Of a stretch of DNA of 64,000 nt, positions 1 through 11,638 are shown in pieces. The translations under genes and the position numbers were made by a program. Source of the DNA: Nakazawaea peltata (lineage: Eukaryota > Ascomycota > Pichiomycetes > Alaninales > Pachysolenaceae); NCBI GenBank assembly GCA_001599355.1, contig BCGQ01000004.1, positions 1,123,249-1,187,248 of the forward strand, read 5' to 3'. Numbering within the stretch: the stretch's first letter is position 1; every line of letters begins with the position of its first letter. The notes beneath the pieces are model-generated. The model had not been told where the DNA came from. It saw nothing but the letters and a program-made list of their open reading frames with translations, and did no database searches.

Positions 1-2188
<2,188 letters not shown>

Positions 2189-2725
2189 ATGTCATCATCA
2201 AAATTGAAATACCTTCCTCTGTTAGACGACTTGAATACTCCACTCTCACCTGCTCAATTGGACGTGTTGTACGACAAAGTACAAGAAGAGCAACCCTCTC
2301 CTTCAATCCAGACAGAGTTTAACTATGCTTGGGGATTAATCAAATCTAATCAGAAAAGCGAGGTTAAACAAGGAATAGAGATCTTAGTCAAGATCTTCAA
2401 GACTTCGCCCCAAAGGAGACGTGAATGTTTATACTACTTGAGTTTGGGGTTCTACAAAATCAATGAATTACAAGACCTGAGGAAATACGTGGAGCTGCTT
2501 TTGCAACATGAACCGGACAATTTACAAGCGGTTCAATTGAAGAGTTGCATTGAAGACAAGATAGCTAAAGGTGAGTACCAAAAGAATTTGAATCTACACT
2601 TCTTTCCAAAAAATTTCATACTAACTCAAATTATAGATGGTTTGGTGGGTATTGCGCTTGTAAGTGGGGCTGTGGGTCTTGGTGCAGCCGCATTGAGTTT
2701 CTTACTCAGGAACAAGAAACGTTAA
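2189..2725 (+). CDS. FIS1: Mitochondrial fission protein Fis1 (with one short intron)
   Basis: Tail-anchored outer-membrane adaptor that recruits the fission machinery (Dnm1 through Mdv1). It has a TPR-like helical bundle (FNYAWGLIKS, RRRECLYYLSLGFYKINE, LLQHEPDNLQAVQLKSCIEDKI) followed by one C-terminal membrane helix and a basic RNKKR tail. Read straight through, the frame gives 178 residues, with an odd 22-residue insert just before the membrane helix. That insert is exactly the product of a 66-nt intron (2571-2636) with GTGAGT, TACTAAC and TAG. Splicing gives 156 residues, the usual Fis1 size, with the junction IAK-DGLVGIALVSG. The coding sequence is therefore best read as 2189-2570 joined to 2637-2725. 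Confidence 0.95.
   Translation: MSSSKLKYLPLLDDLNTPLSPAQLDVLYDKVQEEQPSPSIQTEFNYAWGLIKSNQKSEVKQGIEILVKIFKTSPQRRRECLYYLSLGFYKINELQDLRKYVELLLQHEPDNLQAVQLKSCIEDKIAKGEYQKNLNLHFFPKNFILTQIIDGLVGIALVSGAVGLGAAALSFLLRNKKR
2571..2636 (+). other. Intron in FIS1, stop-free and divisible by three
   Basis: 5' splice site GTGAGT at 2571, branch point TACTAAC at 2619-2625, 3' splice site TAG ending at 2636. Length is 66 nt, phase 1, with no in-frame stop, so unspliced RNA stays open. Removing it restores normal Fis1 length and the TPR-to-membrane-helix junction. Confidence 0.92.
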
Positions 2726-2822
2726 CTTGCATATTCAACATCTCAGGATGCATATACATATCAATACATACGATTAATTATCATTATTAAAGTCTATTCG
2801 TTCATCATCACCATTATATACG

Positions 2823-3314
2823 TTAGGTTCTACCAGCTTTACGTAACACCGAATCCACTAACAGTTGAGTAGATTCGGTAGTAGAAGATAGAACCACATT
2901 CGGAGTCACCGTAGAACTCTTCTCGAATATCAAATTCCTCAAAAGTCTATTTTCAATCTCCAATCTCTTTATAGTCTCATTATGAGCCGAGATTTTTTCA
3001 GTTAGCCTTGAAATCTCAACCTTTTTCTGCTCCAATTCCTTCTTCTTTTTGACCCTGAACCTAGCAGAAGCAGCGGTATTCTTCTTTCTCTTGTCATCCT
3101 CAGACTCTGCAGATACCTGATATAAAGGTTCCGAGAAATCCGAGACACTCCCCAACCCCATTCCATCATCAGTACTTTCATCAAAATTTGTGAATGAATC
3201 TAAAAGCAGATCAACATCAATAGGGGCGGTCAATTTGTCAGTCTCTGGCACTCCAGTTGCAAAGACATGATAATCATGGAAAGTGTTGTCAGCGAATGAA
3301 GTTAAGTTCAGCAT
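2823..3314 (-). CDS. bZIP transcription factor of the Met28/Cys3/MetR type
   Basis: 163 residues. The C-terminal half carries a basic region at about 74-92 (KRKKNTAASARFRVKKKK) followed by a leucine-zipper coiled coil (about 100-130). The NTAASARFR core is the signature of fungal Met28, Neurospora Cys3 and Aspergillus MetR, which control sulphur amino-acid genes. It differs from Gcn4, which has NTEAARRSR. The N-terminal 70 residues are acidic (DVDLLLDSFTNFDEST), consistent with an activation region. It lies tail to tail with FIS1. The family is clear; the exact orthologue among sulphur regulators is not settled. Confidence 0.85.
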   Translation of the reverse strand: MLNLTSFADNTFHDYHVFATGVPETDKLTAPIDVDLLLDSFTNFDESTDDGMGLGSVSDFSEPLYQVSAESEDDKRKKNTAASARFRVKKKKELEQKKVEISRLTEKISAHNETIKRLEIENRLLRNLIFEKSSTVTPNVVLSSTTESTQLLVDSVLRKAGRT

Positions 3315-3570
3315 CTCATAAATCGAAGCTATCGATCTAGCACAATTCTCTATCCTTCAATGCGCTCTCCCTTCCTATTTATATATGCACCCCCAATTAT
3401 TTCAATTACTAATTGCTCTCCCCGTGTACATTTTCCCTCCGGCTTTAGCGACGCAACGATTAACCTAAAACAGCTAATGTTTGCGAGAGCATTTTACGAA
3501 AGATGAGTAATCAAGAGAGGTCGTGTGCATAACTACAAAGAGGGGTACATGAAAAATGAATCTAATTTGC

Positions 3571-5505
3571 TTACTGATGAGGGGTATCCTCTTCGTCACT
3601 TTCTATTATGAATTCTTGTTCCGGTCTGGTGTTAAATCCCTCGGCTGTCATCTCGATGTCTTCTGGATTAGTTCCGGTAACTCTTTTATAATTCCCATTA
3701 TTCACACCCGAAGATATCTTGTTCCACAAACTACTAACAACTCCTTGCTTGGAATCTTTTGCCGCGGCATCCAATTCCAGCTGCTGGTCTCCAATAATAT
3801 CCAATTGGTCGATCCAGCGCACTTTTTTAGATTTTCTGTTCCCAGAGCTGCCATTATGCAAAATTGATGAAGGCTGTCTGCTGGAAATATCATTGTAGTA
3901 TTTGTAGAAGTAGTGAATGCCGTAGAAAATTATGATCACCACTACTATCTCAAACAGATAGAAGGCAAATGAGTGGGACAATTTGAATTTGGAATCTTCG
4001 TATGTATCTTGATCATTATTTTCATCCACTTGATTATCATTCTGAGTACTATTGTTTCCAGTTATCAAAGAGGTGGAGTTATTGTAAGAACCATCGGTAT
4101 TATAAATTGGAGTAGTAAGCAAAGCTTTTTTGCCATCAGTTTCGTAATTTCCGATAATGAAATCAAATACTCCTCTAGAAACAGCACTGTTGTCAAATGG
4201 AACCATATGAGATGCGTTGAAAATGGTGACAAAAGTCAAATTATCTTGACTCATCAATTTGCCCACATTAGTATTATTATATTGCCAGTCAAATACCGGC
4301 AAATCATCATCAAATCCACGAGATCCTCCCCACTCCATATTGGAGATCATTAATGCTGTTCCTACGTAGTTACAAATGATATCTCTGTCACCGTTGAATA
4401 ATACAATCGGATATTTGGTGAGCAATTGAGGAAGATACTCAATCAGTTGTTTAGAATGTAACAGTTTCAAGTATCTGCTCACCGAAGAATCACATTCATT
4501 CCATTGTCTTTGAAGTTTCAAGTTCAACAGCTTCATATTCGACTTATTACGCAAGAATTTCTGAACGTTTGGCAATAATGGAGGCCAGTTCATACCACAA
4601 GAAGGATAAGAATCTCTTAATGAATAATCATACATGTTAATACATTGTTGATCATCAGGCAGCGATTTATCCCTAGTATACTTCAACACCTCATTCAAAA
4701 TATTCTCACATTCAGAAATCAGATGATCTTTACCACTGTTGATCAGGTTTTGACATTTTTCTTGATCTTTTAACAAATTTGGGAAGAATTCATCATCTTT
4801 AGAGATTAATCCCGCTTCTAAAAGGAATGGAATATAAGTCAAAGATTGTTCATTAGGTGAGATCCATCCATTTCCGATCAATAAACCTTTCAAACTATCG
4901 GCATACTTAGGTTCCTTCTCTATCAGCTTAGCAATATAAGGTATATATTGACCCAGATAACTTTCTCCAGCCAAATAAATATCCTTATCCAGCAAATCTT
5001 CTGGGAATACCTCGAAATACTTATCTAAAAACTTGATAAAGTAATCAGCAACCTCATCTAACTCTTTACTATATTGTTTTGTATATGAGAATCCGGTTCC
5101 TCCAGGTTGATCTACAAACACCAAATCGCCAGCCTCATACCATGAACCTTCGTTGAATTCCACCTCCTCCTTATCATTAATTCTTAATGGGCCCACTTCC
5201 ATCAAGGCACCATCCATTGACGAGCAACCAGGCCCACCGTTCAACCAAAAGATGGTCTTATTTCTCTCGATATTCTCCTTCTTAAATCTCCAAAAGAAGT
5301 AGTTAGTCTCTGATTCGGCGTCTATTTCAAGTTGCCCAGCATGCATTAACGGAGGCTCTTCCAAGGACTCAAGCCCAGGCAAACTCTTCACCACATATTC
5401 TTCCAGTGGTATGCTACCCTTCACCCCATCAGAAGCCCCAATAGGCGATGCTGCCACTAATGTCAAGTGCCACACAAGATTTAATATGACACCGCCAAGT
5501 AACAT
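3571..5505 (-). CDS. KEX1: Kex1-type Golgi serine carboxypeptidase
   Basis: 644 residues: signal peptide (1-20), lumenal peptidase domain, acidic linker, one membrane helix (about 512-532) and a cytosolic tail. Kex1 removes C-terminal Lys and Arg from secreted precursors in the late Golgi. Substrate-loop NGGPGCSS is at 89-96. The triad is Ser182 in GESY-x-GQY, Asp375 in NGDRDIICN and His433 in ASHMVPFD. Residue 184, right after GESY, is encoded by CTG (4954-4956); in serine carboxypeptidases this position is Ala (GESYAGQY). The single C-terminal membrane segment separates Kex1 from soluble vacuolar carboxypeptidase Y. Confidence 0.95.
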   Translation of the reverse strand: MLLGGVILNLVWHLTLVAASPIGASDGVKGSIPLEEYVVKSLPGLESLEEPPLMHAGQLEIDAESETNYFFWRFKKENIERNKTIFWLNGGPGCSSMDGALMEVGPLRINDKEEVEFNEGSWYEAGDLVFVDQPGGTGFSYTKQYSKELDEVADYFIKFLDKYFEVFPEDLLDKDIYLAGESYLGQYIPYIAKLIEKEPKYADSLKGLLIGNGWISPNEQSLTYIPFLLEAGLISKDDEFFPNLLKDQEKCQNLINSGKDHLISECENILNEVLKYTRDKSLPDDQQCINMYDYSLRDSYPSCGMNWPPLLPNVQKFLRNKSNMKLLNLKLQRQWNECDSSVSRYLKLLHSKQLIEYLPQLLTKYPIVLFNGDRDIICNYVGTALMISNMEWGGSRGFDDDLPVFDWQYNNTNVGKLMSQDNLTFVTIFNASHMVPFDNSAVSRGVFDFIIGNYETDGKKALLTTPIYNTDGSYNNSTSLITGNNSTQNDNQVDENNDQDTYEDSKFKLSHSFAFYLFEIVVVIIIFYGIHYFYKYYNDISSRQPSSILHNGSSGNRKSKKVRWIDQLDIIGDQQLELDAAAKDSKQGVVSSLWNKISSGVNNGNYKRVTGTNPEDIEMTAEGFNTRPEQEFIIESDEEDTPHQ

Positions 5506-5993
5506 AATGTCTGTTTTGAGTTATTGAAGCTTAGTCAGGATCCCAGATCTCTCCACAAATGCTATATTTACCACTAAGATGACTTCGCAACGCTGCTTAT
5601 CACAACTCTGTCTCTCCTTCTAAATCAATATAAATCAAATTTACAGTGCCTCTTTTCTGTTTCCGAATTTGCCTTTTCGGATTTTGGAGGGGCAAGGGCA
5701 GGAAAATAGGAATTGCGCGGGGGCAGAAATTTGGGGGTTAGATAAGGTGGGTAAGGAGCGACAGGGTGGGTGATAGGGGTTAGGGCAGGTAATGCAGTAC
5801 TACGGTACTACGAAGGACTAGGAAGGGCCATAAAATACCATAAAATGTTAGGAAAGGTTAAGAAGGGCAAATGATATCAGTCCAGCCAAGAAGCCGAAGC
5901 TGTAGCTCACCCCAGTCCAACCCTATCTCTCATCTCACTACAATATCTACACTATTTCCACTTCAATGCATTAAAAACTAAATTGCTTGGTCA
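5506..5993. other. Intergenic region, KEX1 promoter and GPH1 3' flank
   Basis: Contains a G-rich, purine-biased stretch on the + strand (about 5690-5850) and AT-rich flanks. No gene, tRNA or repeat unit worth naming. Confidence 0.5.
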
Positions 5994-8573
5994 CTAAATT
6001 GCCTGGTCACTAACAGGCTCAATATTCCAAATATTCTCAGCATATTCTTCAATACATCTGTCACTACTAAAGAAGCCCATATTGGCCACACTCTTAATAG
6101 ACTTAACAATCCAATCATCATGATGATTCATAAACTCATCATCGACCAGTTCATGAGCTGTAAGATAACTCTCGAAATCATCACTGACAAGATAATAATC
6201 ACCGTGAACCCTGATCGAATCAATAAGAGACTGGAATTCGGTTGGATCTCCAAATGTACCAGAATTGATCAGATCAAATACCTCTTCCAAACTTGAAGGA
6301 AGATTAGAGCTTTCTTGGTGGTGTTGAGATCTCAAATATTCAACACGATCCGCCAAATTACCGAACAAGAAGATCTGATCTTCACCAATCTCTCTGGTGA
6401 TCTCAACATTTGCACCGTCAACAGTACCAATGATCAATCCTCCGTTCAACACAAATTTCATGTTGGAAGTACCAGACAGCTCGGTACCCAGAGTAGAGAT
6501 ATGTTCACTCAAATCAGAAGCTGCAGTAATAATTTGCAGTTTACTGACATTGTAATCAGGTATGAAGACTACCTTCAACAAATCACCAATTTCTGGATCA
6601 TTATTGACTACTTCTCCTACACAGTTTACCAAGTGGATGATAGACTTCAGCATATAATAACCAGGAGCCAGTTTTCCTCCAATGATACTGACTTTGGCAT
6701 TGAATTTAGAGCTACGCTCCAGAGCTGGTGTCTTCTTGATCTGGAGGTATCTGTGAATAACACCAAAGATATTCATCTGTTGTCTCTTATATTCATGGAT
6801 TCTCTTTACCTGAATATCGAACATAACTCCTGGATTGACATCAATATTGGTCAATTCCTTGATCAATTTGGCCAATCTCTTCTTATTACCCAATTTAATA
6901 TCGGACCACTTCTGTTTAAACTCTGGGTCATCGACATACTCCAAAATACCTTGTAAATCGGTCAAGTTTTTCAAGTAATCATAACCCCCCAATTTAGACA
7001 GGATCAACTCGGCTAAATGAGGGTTCAGTTGTCTTAACCATCTTCTAGGAGTGATTCCGTTAGTGACATTGGTGAACTTCTCAGCACCAAATACCTTGAC
7101 AAAGTCCTTGAAAATGGTGGTCTTGATCAAATCACTGTGTAATTCAGCAACACCATTGACTCTATGAGAACCAATGACAGCTAAGTTGGCCATCCTAATG
7201 TTCTTAGGAGAGCTCTCCTCAATAATGGATACGCTGCTCAATAACAGATTATCACCAGGGAATTTCTTGGCTACTTTGTTCAAGAACAAATGATTGATCT
7301 CATAAATGATCTCCAAATGTCTAGGTAACAAGTTTCCAAAGAGATCCAAAGGCCATTTCTCTAACAGTTCCTGCATAACAGTATGGTTGGTGTAACTGAT
7401 AGTCTCTACTACGATGGACCAAGCCAGATCCCAGTCTAAATGTTCGAGATCTACAAGGATTCTAAGTAATTCAACAATAGCAAGAGTTGGGTGGGTATCA
7501 TTCAATTGGATCAGAACATGATCCGGGAATTCTTCCCACTTCCGCTTACTTTTGATGAATCTACGAACAATATCGTGCAATGAAGCAGCTACCCAGAAGT
7601 ATTGTTGCTTCAAACGCAACTCTTTACCCAGGTAGAAATTATCATTTGGGTACAAAACAGCAGTAATACTTTCCAGAGTTTGTTGATCACTAACAGAGTT
7701 CTTATAATCACCCTCATTGAACTTGGTGAAGTCAAATTCATGAGTCGGTTGCAGTGACCAAAGTCTCAAGTTGTTGACATTAGAAGTGTCATAACCTGGG
7801 ATTGGGAAGTCATAAGCAACAGCCAAAACTCTTTGAGAACCACTCCATTTCTTGAACGATTTACCATCTTGGAAGACGGTCTCGGTGTAACCGTAGAAAT
7901 CAACAGGAATCTGGATCTCAAATCTAGGTAACTCCCATGGATTTGAGAATCTAAGCCAATAGTCTGGAGTCTCAACTTGATAACCATCAATGATCTTCTG
8001 GGCGAAAATACCATACTGATAACGTAAACCATAACCCCAACCTGGATAATTCAAGGTGGAAAGCGAATCGACAAAGCAAGCAGCTAATCTTCCCAAACCT
8101 CCATTACCTAAACCGGCATCCGGCTCAACTTCCAAGACATCTTCCAAATTGAAACCCAATTCATCAATTGCCTTCGAGGTCAATTCCTTGATATTCAAAT
8201 TGAGCAAGGCATTGTCCATTGCTCTACCCATCAAATACTCTAAAGATAAGTAGTAAATACGTTTGGAGTCCTTCGAAGTGTGCAATTGTTGCGTCTTGTT
8301 CCAATGTAAGATCAATTTCTCACGAATCACATTAGACAGCAGCTGATACAGCAGTAAACTGTCACAATTGTAAACCGATCTAGCCAATGTGGTCTCAACA
8401 TTCTGAACGAACAGTTCTTGGAAACTTTCAACAGTGGTGAACTCTTTGGTTCCGAATTTGGACCAAAGCTCCCGTGACTTGACGGGGATCATCTTGTCAA
8501 TAGCCAAGATCTCATTAGGAGTGAACCCGGTCAAAGTACGTTTGTGTAATCTAGGTCTCTGTGGGGAAGACAT
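5994..8573 (-). CDS. GPH1: Glycogen phosphorylase
   Basis: 859 residues, full length for the family. It releases glucose-1-phosphate from glycogen in the cytosol. N-terminal catalytic motifs LGNGGLGRLAACFVDSL and GYGLRYQYGIF, central LNDTHPTLAIVELLR and NVTNGITPRRWL, and the pyridoxal-phosphate lysine in GTSNMKF (about Lys706) followed by IGTVDGANVEITREIGE. Two CTG codons (residues 695 and 699; 6489-6491 and 6477-6479) sit in the invariant STAGTEASGTSNMK block exactly at its two Ala positions. The upstream region is rich in AGGGG/GGGGA runs, compatible with stress-response elements, but this is inference only. A 213-codon antisense frame inside the gene is a shadow. Confidence 0.97.
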   Translation of the reverse strand: MSSPQRPRLHKRTLTGFTPNEILAIDKMIPVKSRELWSKFGTKEFTTVESFQELFVQNVETTLARSVYNCDSLLLYQLLSNVIREKLILHWNKTQQLHTSKDSKRIYYLSLEYLMGRAMDNALLNLNIKELTSKAIDELGFNLEDVLEVEPDAGLGNGGLGRLAACFVDSLSTLNYPGWGYGLRYQYGIFAQKIIDGYQVETPDYWLRFSNPWELPRFEIQIPVDFYGYTETVFQDGKSFKKWSGSQRVLAVAYDFPIPGYDTSNVNNLRLWSLQPTHEFDFTKFNEGDYKNSVSDQQTLESITAVLYPNDNFYLGKELRLKQQYFWVAASLHDIVRRFIKSKRKWEEFPDHVLIQLNDTHPTLAIVELLRILVDLEHLDWDLAWSIVVETISYTNHTVMQELLEKWPLDLFGNLLPRHLEIIYEINHLFLNKVAKKFPGDNLLLSSVSIIEESSPKNIRMANLAVIGSHRVNGVAELHSDLIKTTIFKDFVKVFGAEKFTNVTNGITPRRWLRQLNPHLAELILSKLGGYDYLKNLTDLQGILEYVDDPEFKQKWSDIKLGNKKRLAKLIKELTNIDVNPGVMFDIQVKRIHEYKRQQMNIFGVIHRYLQIKKTPALERSSKFNAKVSIIGGKLAPGYYMLKSIIHLVNCVGEVVNNDPEIGDLLKVVFIPDYNVSKLQIITAASDLSEHISTLGTELSGTSNMKFVLNGGLIIGTVDGANVEITREIGEDQIFLFGNLADRVEYLRSQHHQESSNLPSSLEEVFDLINSGTFGDPTEFQSLIDSIRVHGDYYLVSDDFESYLTAHELVDDEFMNHHDDWIVKSIKSVANMGFFSSDRCIEEYAENIWNIEPVSDQAI

Positions 8574-9524
8574 TGTGACTCAATGGGTTTTTACTTAAAG
8601 TGAATTACAGGCTACTCTAAAACTAATATATCCCAAAATTCCCAAGAGACATCGGATGTCAAAGGGAGCAATGGCTGCAAAGTGGTTTTCCGTTTCTTTT
8701 TTAATTGCGTTGAGCTGCATAATTATACAAAGGGATGCAATTCTGGGGATTGGGGGGAGGTGAGCGTGGAATGTGGTGAGCGTGGTGAGCGTGGTGTGCG
8801 TGGCTTTAAATTATTTTAGCAATTGATTTAATTCCGATACGATGGATTAGGAAGGATGGGGTCTTAATTGGGTGAGGGGGGAGGGGGAATAGTTACTAAG
8901 ATTAGGGGCTGAGTATAGAGCAAGTATACAGAGTATAGAGAGCAAAGTGGAGTAATAAGAAGTGATTTTCAGATAAGTTTCTCCGATTCGAGAACGCTGC
9001 ATCGATCATAATTTATCCTACAATTTATCTCACATTTATCCTGTACTTTCCTGTACCATCCTGTAAGTTGTCTAATTGATCGACCTGCTATTTTCTTATT
9101 ACTAAAGGATATTTATCTGCCGAGCTGCGGCTTTAAGAGAAAAATGTAGCGACAGGGAAATCAGCTCATGAAAAGGGAAAAGATAGATTAGACATAGTGT
9201 GTTGGGAGGGGGTAGAGGAGGGAGTGCGGAATACTTGAGATAATAAAATTTACGAGCTACTTTCTGTAACATTGATACCACACTGACATTGATTATGAAT
9301 ATCGGTATTTCACTCTCTTTCCTCCCACTCACTTCCCTCTCACCATTGGCATCCCCTCCATTTCCCTTTGCTCCCCAGACTCCTTCTCCTAAAATGGATT
9401 ATTGATTATTCATACACGACCAAAATATCTTCCAGGCCTAGGCTCAGCCATTAAGGAACGTCTCTTCCTAATCTCTCCCTTAATTTGATCAATAATTCAC
9501 AAGCACTACAATATCTCGCCAAAC
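8574..9524. other. Divergent promoter region between GPH1 and the ankyrin gene
   Basis: About 950 bp holding short repeats of a GTGAGCGTG-like unit (8760-8803), several AGGGG runs (8870-8890, possible stress elements for GPH1) and AT-rich segments. I see no RNA gene or coding frame. Confidence 0.5.
8760..8803. repeat. Short imperfect tandem repeat (GTGAGCGTG-like unit)
   Basis: Several near-copies of a 9-11 bp GTG-rich unit in the GPH1 upstream region. A simple minisatellite with no evidence of function. Confidence 0.55.
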
Positions 9525-10193
9525 ATGTCATTGGATAAATCAATGGAATCATTATCCATCGGAGGTGCTCCACCATTACCAGCTACTACACCACCACCGC
9601 CATTACCGGGTCTGGCGCCTCCAGCCGTCGCGCCTCCCATCCCAACAGAGACCGCTCCGGCAGAAGGGGCAATCGATGAGAAGTTGATCAAGGAGCAATT
9701 ACTTTCTTCTGCACGTTTGAACAACACCGATTTATTGCATACTATAATAAAGGAGGTCGATGATCCCGTCAAATTGGCTTCTCTCATCAACAACGCCAAA
9801 GATTTCACCAATAATTCACCTTTACATTTAGCCTCCAAGTCCGGATCATACGAAGTATTGGATTTATTGTTAGATCAAGAAGGTGTCGAGGTTGATCCTC
9901 TTAACAGAGAGGGAGAGACACCTGTATTTTCACTGGTTCAATATAGTCAAGAGGAGCCTGAACACGGTCTGTTCATTGTAGAGACTTTGATCGATGCTGG
10001 ATGTGATGTGTCCATCAAAAGTAAATCAGGCTTGAAAGCTGTACAATTGGTATCAAAGCAAAACCAAGAGTTAATCAGCATACTAGAAACGGCAGAGACA
10101 ACAGATGAAATTGACGTGTCTCAATTCACACCTACAGATGTTCCAGAAGATCTGGAAGGAAGTGAAGGAGAGAGCGAAAGTGACTCCGAATAG
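9525..10193 (+). CDS. Ankyrin-repeat protein, YGL242C-like
   Basis: 222 residues. A proline/alanine-rich N-terminus (about 14-45) precedes ankyrin repeats: NNSPLHLASKSGSYEVLDLLL is a canonical unit, with degenerate units around it. The C-terminus is very acidic (EGSEGESESDSE). The block IDEKLIKEQLLSSARLNN and the size match the small ankyrin protein YGL242C of S. cerevisiae, whose role is unknown. The gene is tail to tail with TAD1, and in S. cerevisiae TAD1 (YGL243W) is also the neighbour of YGL242C, which supports the assignment. Likely a cytosolic or nuclear binding protein; the partner is unknown. Confidence 0.85.
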   Translation: MSLDKSMESLSIGGAPPLPATTPPPPLPGLAPPAVAPPIPTETAPAEGAIDEKLIKEQLLSSARLNNTDLLHTIIKEVDDPVKLASLINNAKDFTNNSPLHLASKSGSYEVLDLLLDQEGVEVDPLNREGETPVFSLVQYSQEEPEHGLFIVETLIDAGCDVSIKSKSGLKAVQLVSKQNQELISILETAETTDEIDVSQFTPTDVPEDLEGSEGESESDSE

Positions 10194-10218
10194 ATTACGT
10201 ATTTATATATATTATAGA

Positions 10219-11358
10219 TTACAATGCAAAGTCATCATCATCAGCACCTTTAATCCAATCTCCTTCAAGGATCTCGGTCCGTATTTCTCTCTTTTTCAGC
10301 TCTCTTTCAACGTTCAAATGTTTCAATTGAGAATATTTCCCCACATGAGAAGGTAATAATGAGCCAAATTTCTCACATAATCGAGCATTTGACAATTTGG
10401 ACGCACTCTTTAAGTTTGCTTTCCCCCTACCATTGAGTATGCCTGTCTTTCCTACTACTTCTATATCCCATGACTTCGTGCTATTTCTTATCAGGACCAT
10501 TGAGAGATCCGAGGGCACAATTTTCAAGTCCGATTTGAGAGGTTTATCGAATTTGAAGTTAATATCAGTCCCAATCACTTTGAGCATCTTCGATGGGTCA
10601 AGTTTACCCTTGTATCTATCTATGAAACATCTTTCAATCGAGGTCTTGTCGATTTTAGTCTTATTTAAGACCAAATAATCCAATCTCAATTCAGGTGTTT
10701 CCTTCTTTTCTTTATTTAAATACAGAACGATAGAATTCTCTATCCCATAATATTGTCTAGCACAAAGCTTGTCGGAACAGGACTTACTATACGAAACCAA
10801 TGAATCTTGTCTTCCCGGCTTCGTCCTGATAACTCCCAACTCTCCAAAATGAGCTCTTCCTCGTAATAGTTCTCCATCATTAGACCGTTTCCAAGAGACC
10901 AGCTCCAGCAGAGAGTCATCCTGTGTCGAATTGATCAATATCTCCATCGACAGATCACCACAAGGAGGTTCACTAATATACAACAGCAACTTATACCCTT
11001 GTTGTATCTTCCCCATCACATCGAGACCAGAGTCATCTCCCAGAAGATCAAGTAAAAGAAGATAATTCAATGCTCTTAAAGAGAGAATCTCGGCATGCAT
11101 GTCATGTAATCTCAATCCTTCACCGTTTCTGAACTTCTCATAAGGAACCAGCTTGACGCCAGTACTCAATGTAAGCACTTCACAATCAGCCTCATCACCT
11201 TCTTTGGCTTCCCTCACTAGCACCACAGAGGCAAGTACAGTCCACTCTTTCACCCCATTGGATCGTATCTGAGGCACCCCAGATTTCAAACCTTTGGAAA
11301 CTCTCTCAAACTCCGCAATCACAGCACCCAGGATCTGATCCCCCAAAGTCCTAGTCAT
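10219..11358 (-). CDS. TAD1: tRNA-specific adenosine deaminase Tad1 (A37 to inosine of tRNA-Ala)
   Basis: 379 residues. ADAR/ADAT1-type deaminase that converts A37 of tRNA-Ala to inosine. Zinc and catalytic motif HAEILSLRA with the proton-shuttle Glu, second zinc ligand in SEPPCGD, third in SCSDKLC. Residue 136, right after PCGD, is a CTG (10951-10953) where Tad1 and ADAT1 proteins have Ala (PCGDASM). It overlaps no neighbour and ends 25 bp from the ankyrin gene on the opposite strand. There is a mild irony: the alanine tRNA modifier itself carries a CTG in its active-site motif. Confidence 0.93.
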   Translation of the reverse strand: MTRTLGDQILGAVIAEFERVSKGLKSGVPQIRSNGVKEWTVLASVVLVREAKEGDEADCEVLTLSTGVKLVPYEKFRNGEGLRLHDMHAEILSLRALNYLLLLDLLGDDSGLDVMGKIQQGYKLLLYISEPPCGDLSMEILINSTQDDSLLELVSWKRSNDGELLRGRAHFGELGVIRTKPGRQDSLVSYSKSCSDKLCARQYYGIENSIVLYLNKEKKETPELRLDYLVLNKTKIDKTSIERCFIDRYKGKLDPSKMLKVIGTDINFKFDKPLKSDLKIVPSDLSMVLIRNSTKSWDIEVVGKTGILNGRGKANLKSASKLSNARLCEKFGSLLPSHVGKYSQLKHLNVERELKKREIRTEILEGDWIKGADDDDFAL

Positions 11359-11638
11359 CCCCCTTCAATTCCTCATCTCTTCTTTTCCTCCCTTTAAAAT
11401 AGTGAAAAAAAATTATCAACACTTTTTCCCTCCTATTCGATACCCCCCTCCCTAATAGCCAGTAAAACGATGAATTATCAACACATTTTCGCTCCCCCTA
11501 TAAATATCCAAGCACCCCCGCAGTTAACCCCCCTCTGAGATCATTTTCCCTACTCTACGCTTCATTTCCATTCTATTACAATATGGCCAAATCTATTCGT
11601 TAATGTTAAACCGAAAAAGAAAAATCTATGTAAAGGGG

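Noticed and set aside
6315-6956. 213-codon + strand frame inside GPH1
   Set aside because: Exactly antisense to a conserved enzyme, no family features; a by-product of GPH1 codon use.
8576-8582. TGACTCA just before the GPH1 start codon
   Set aside because: It lies 3 bp before the ATG, too close to serve as a Gcn4 activating site; probably chance.
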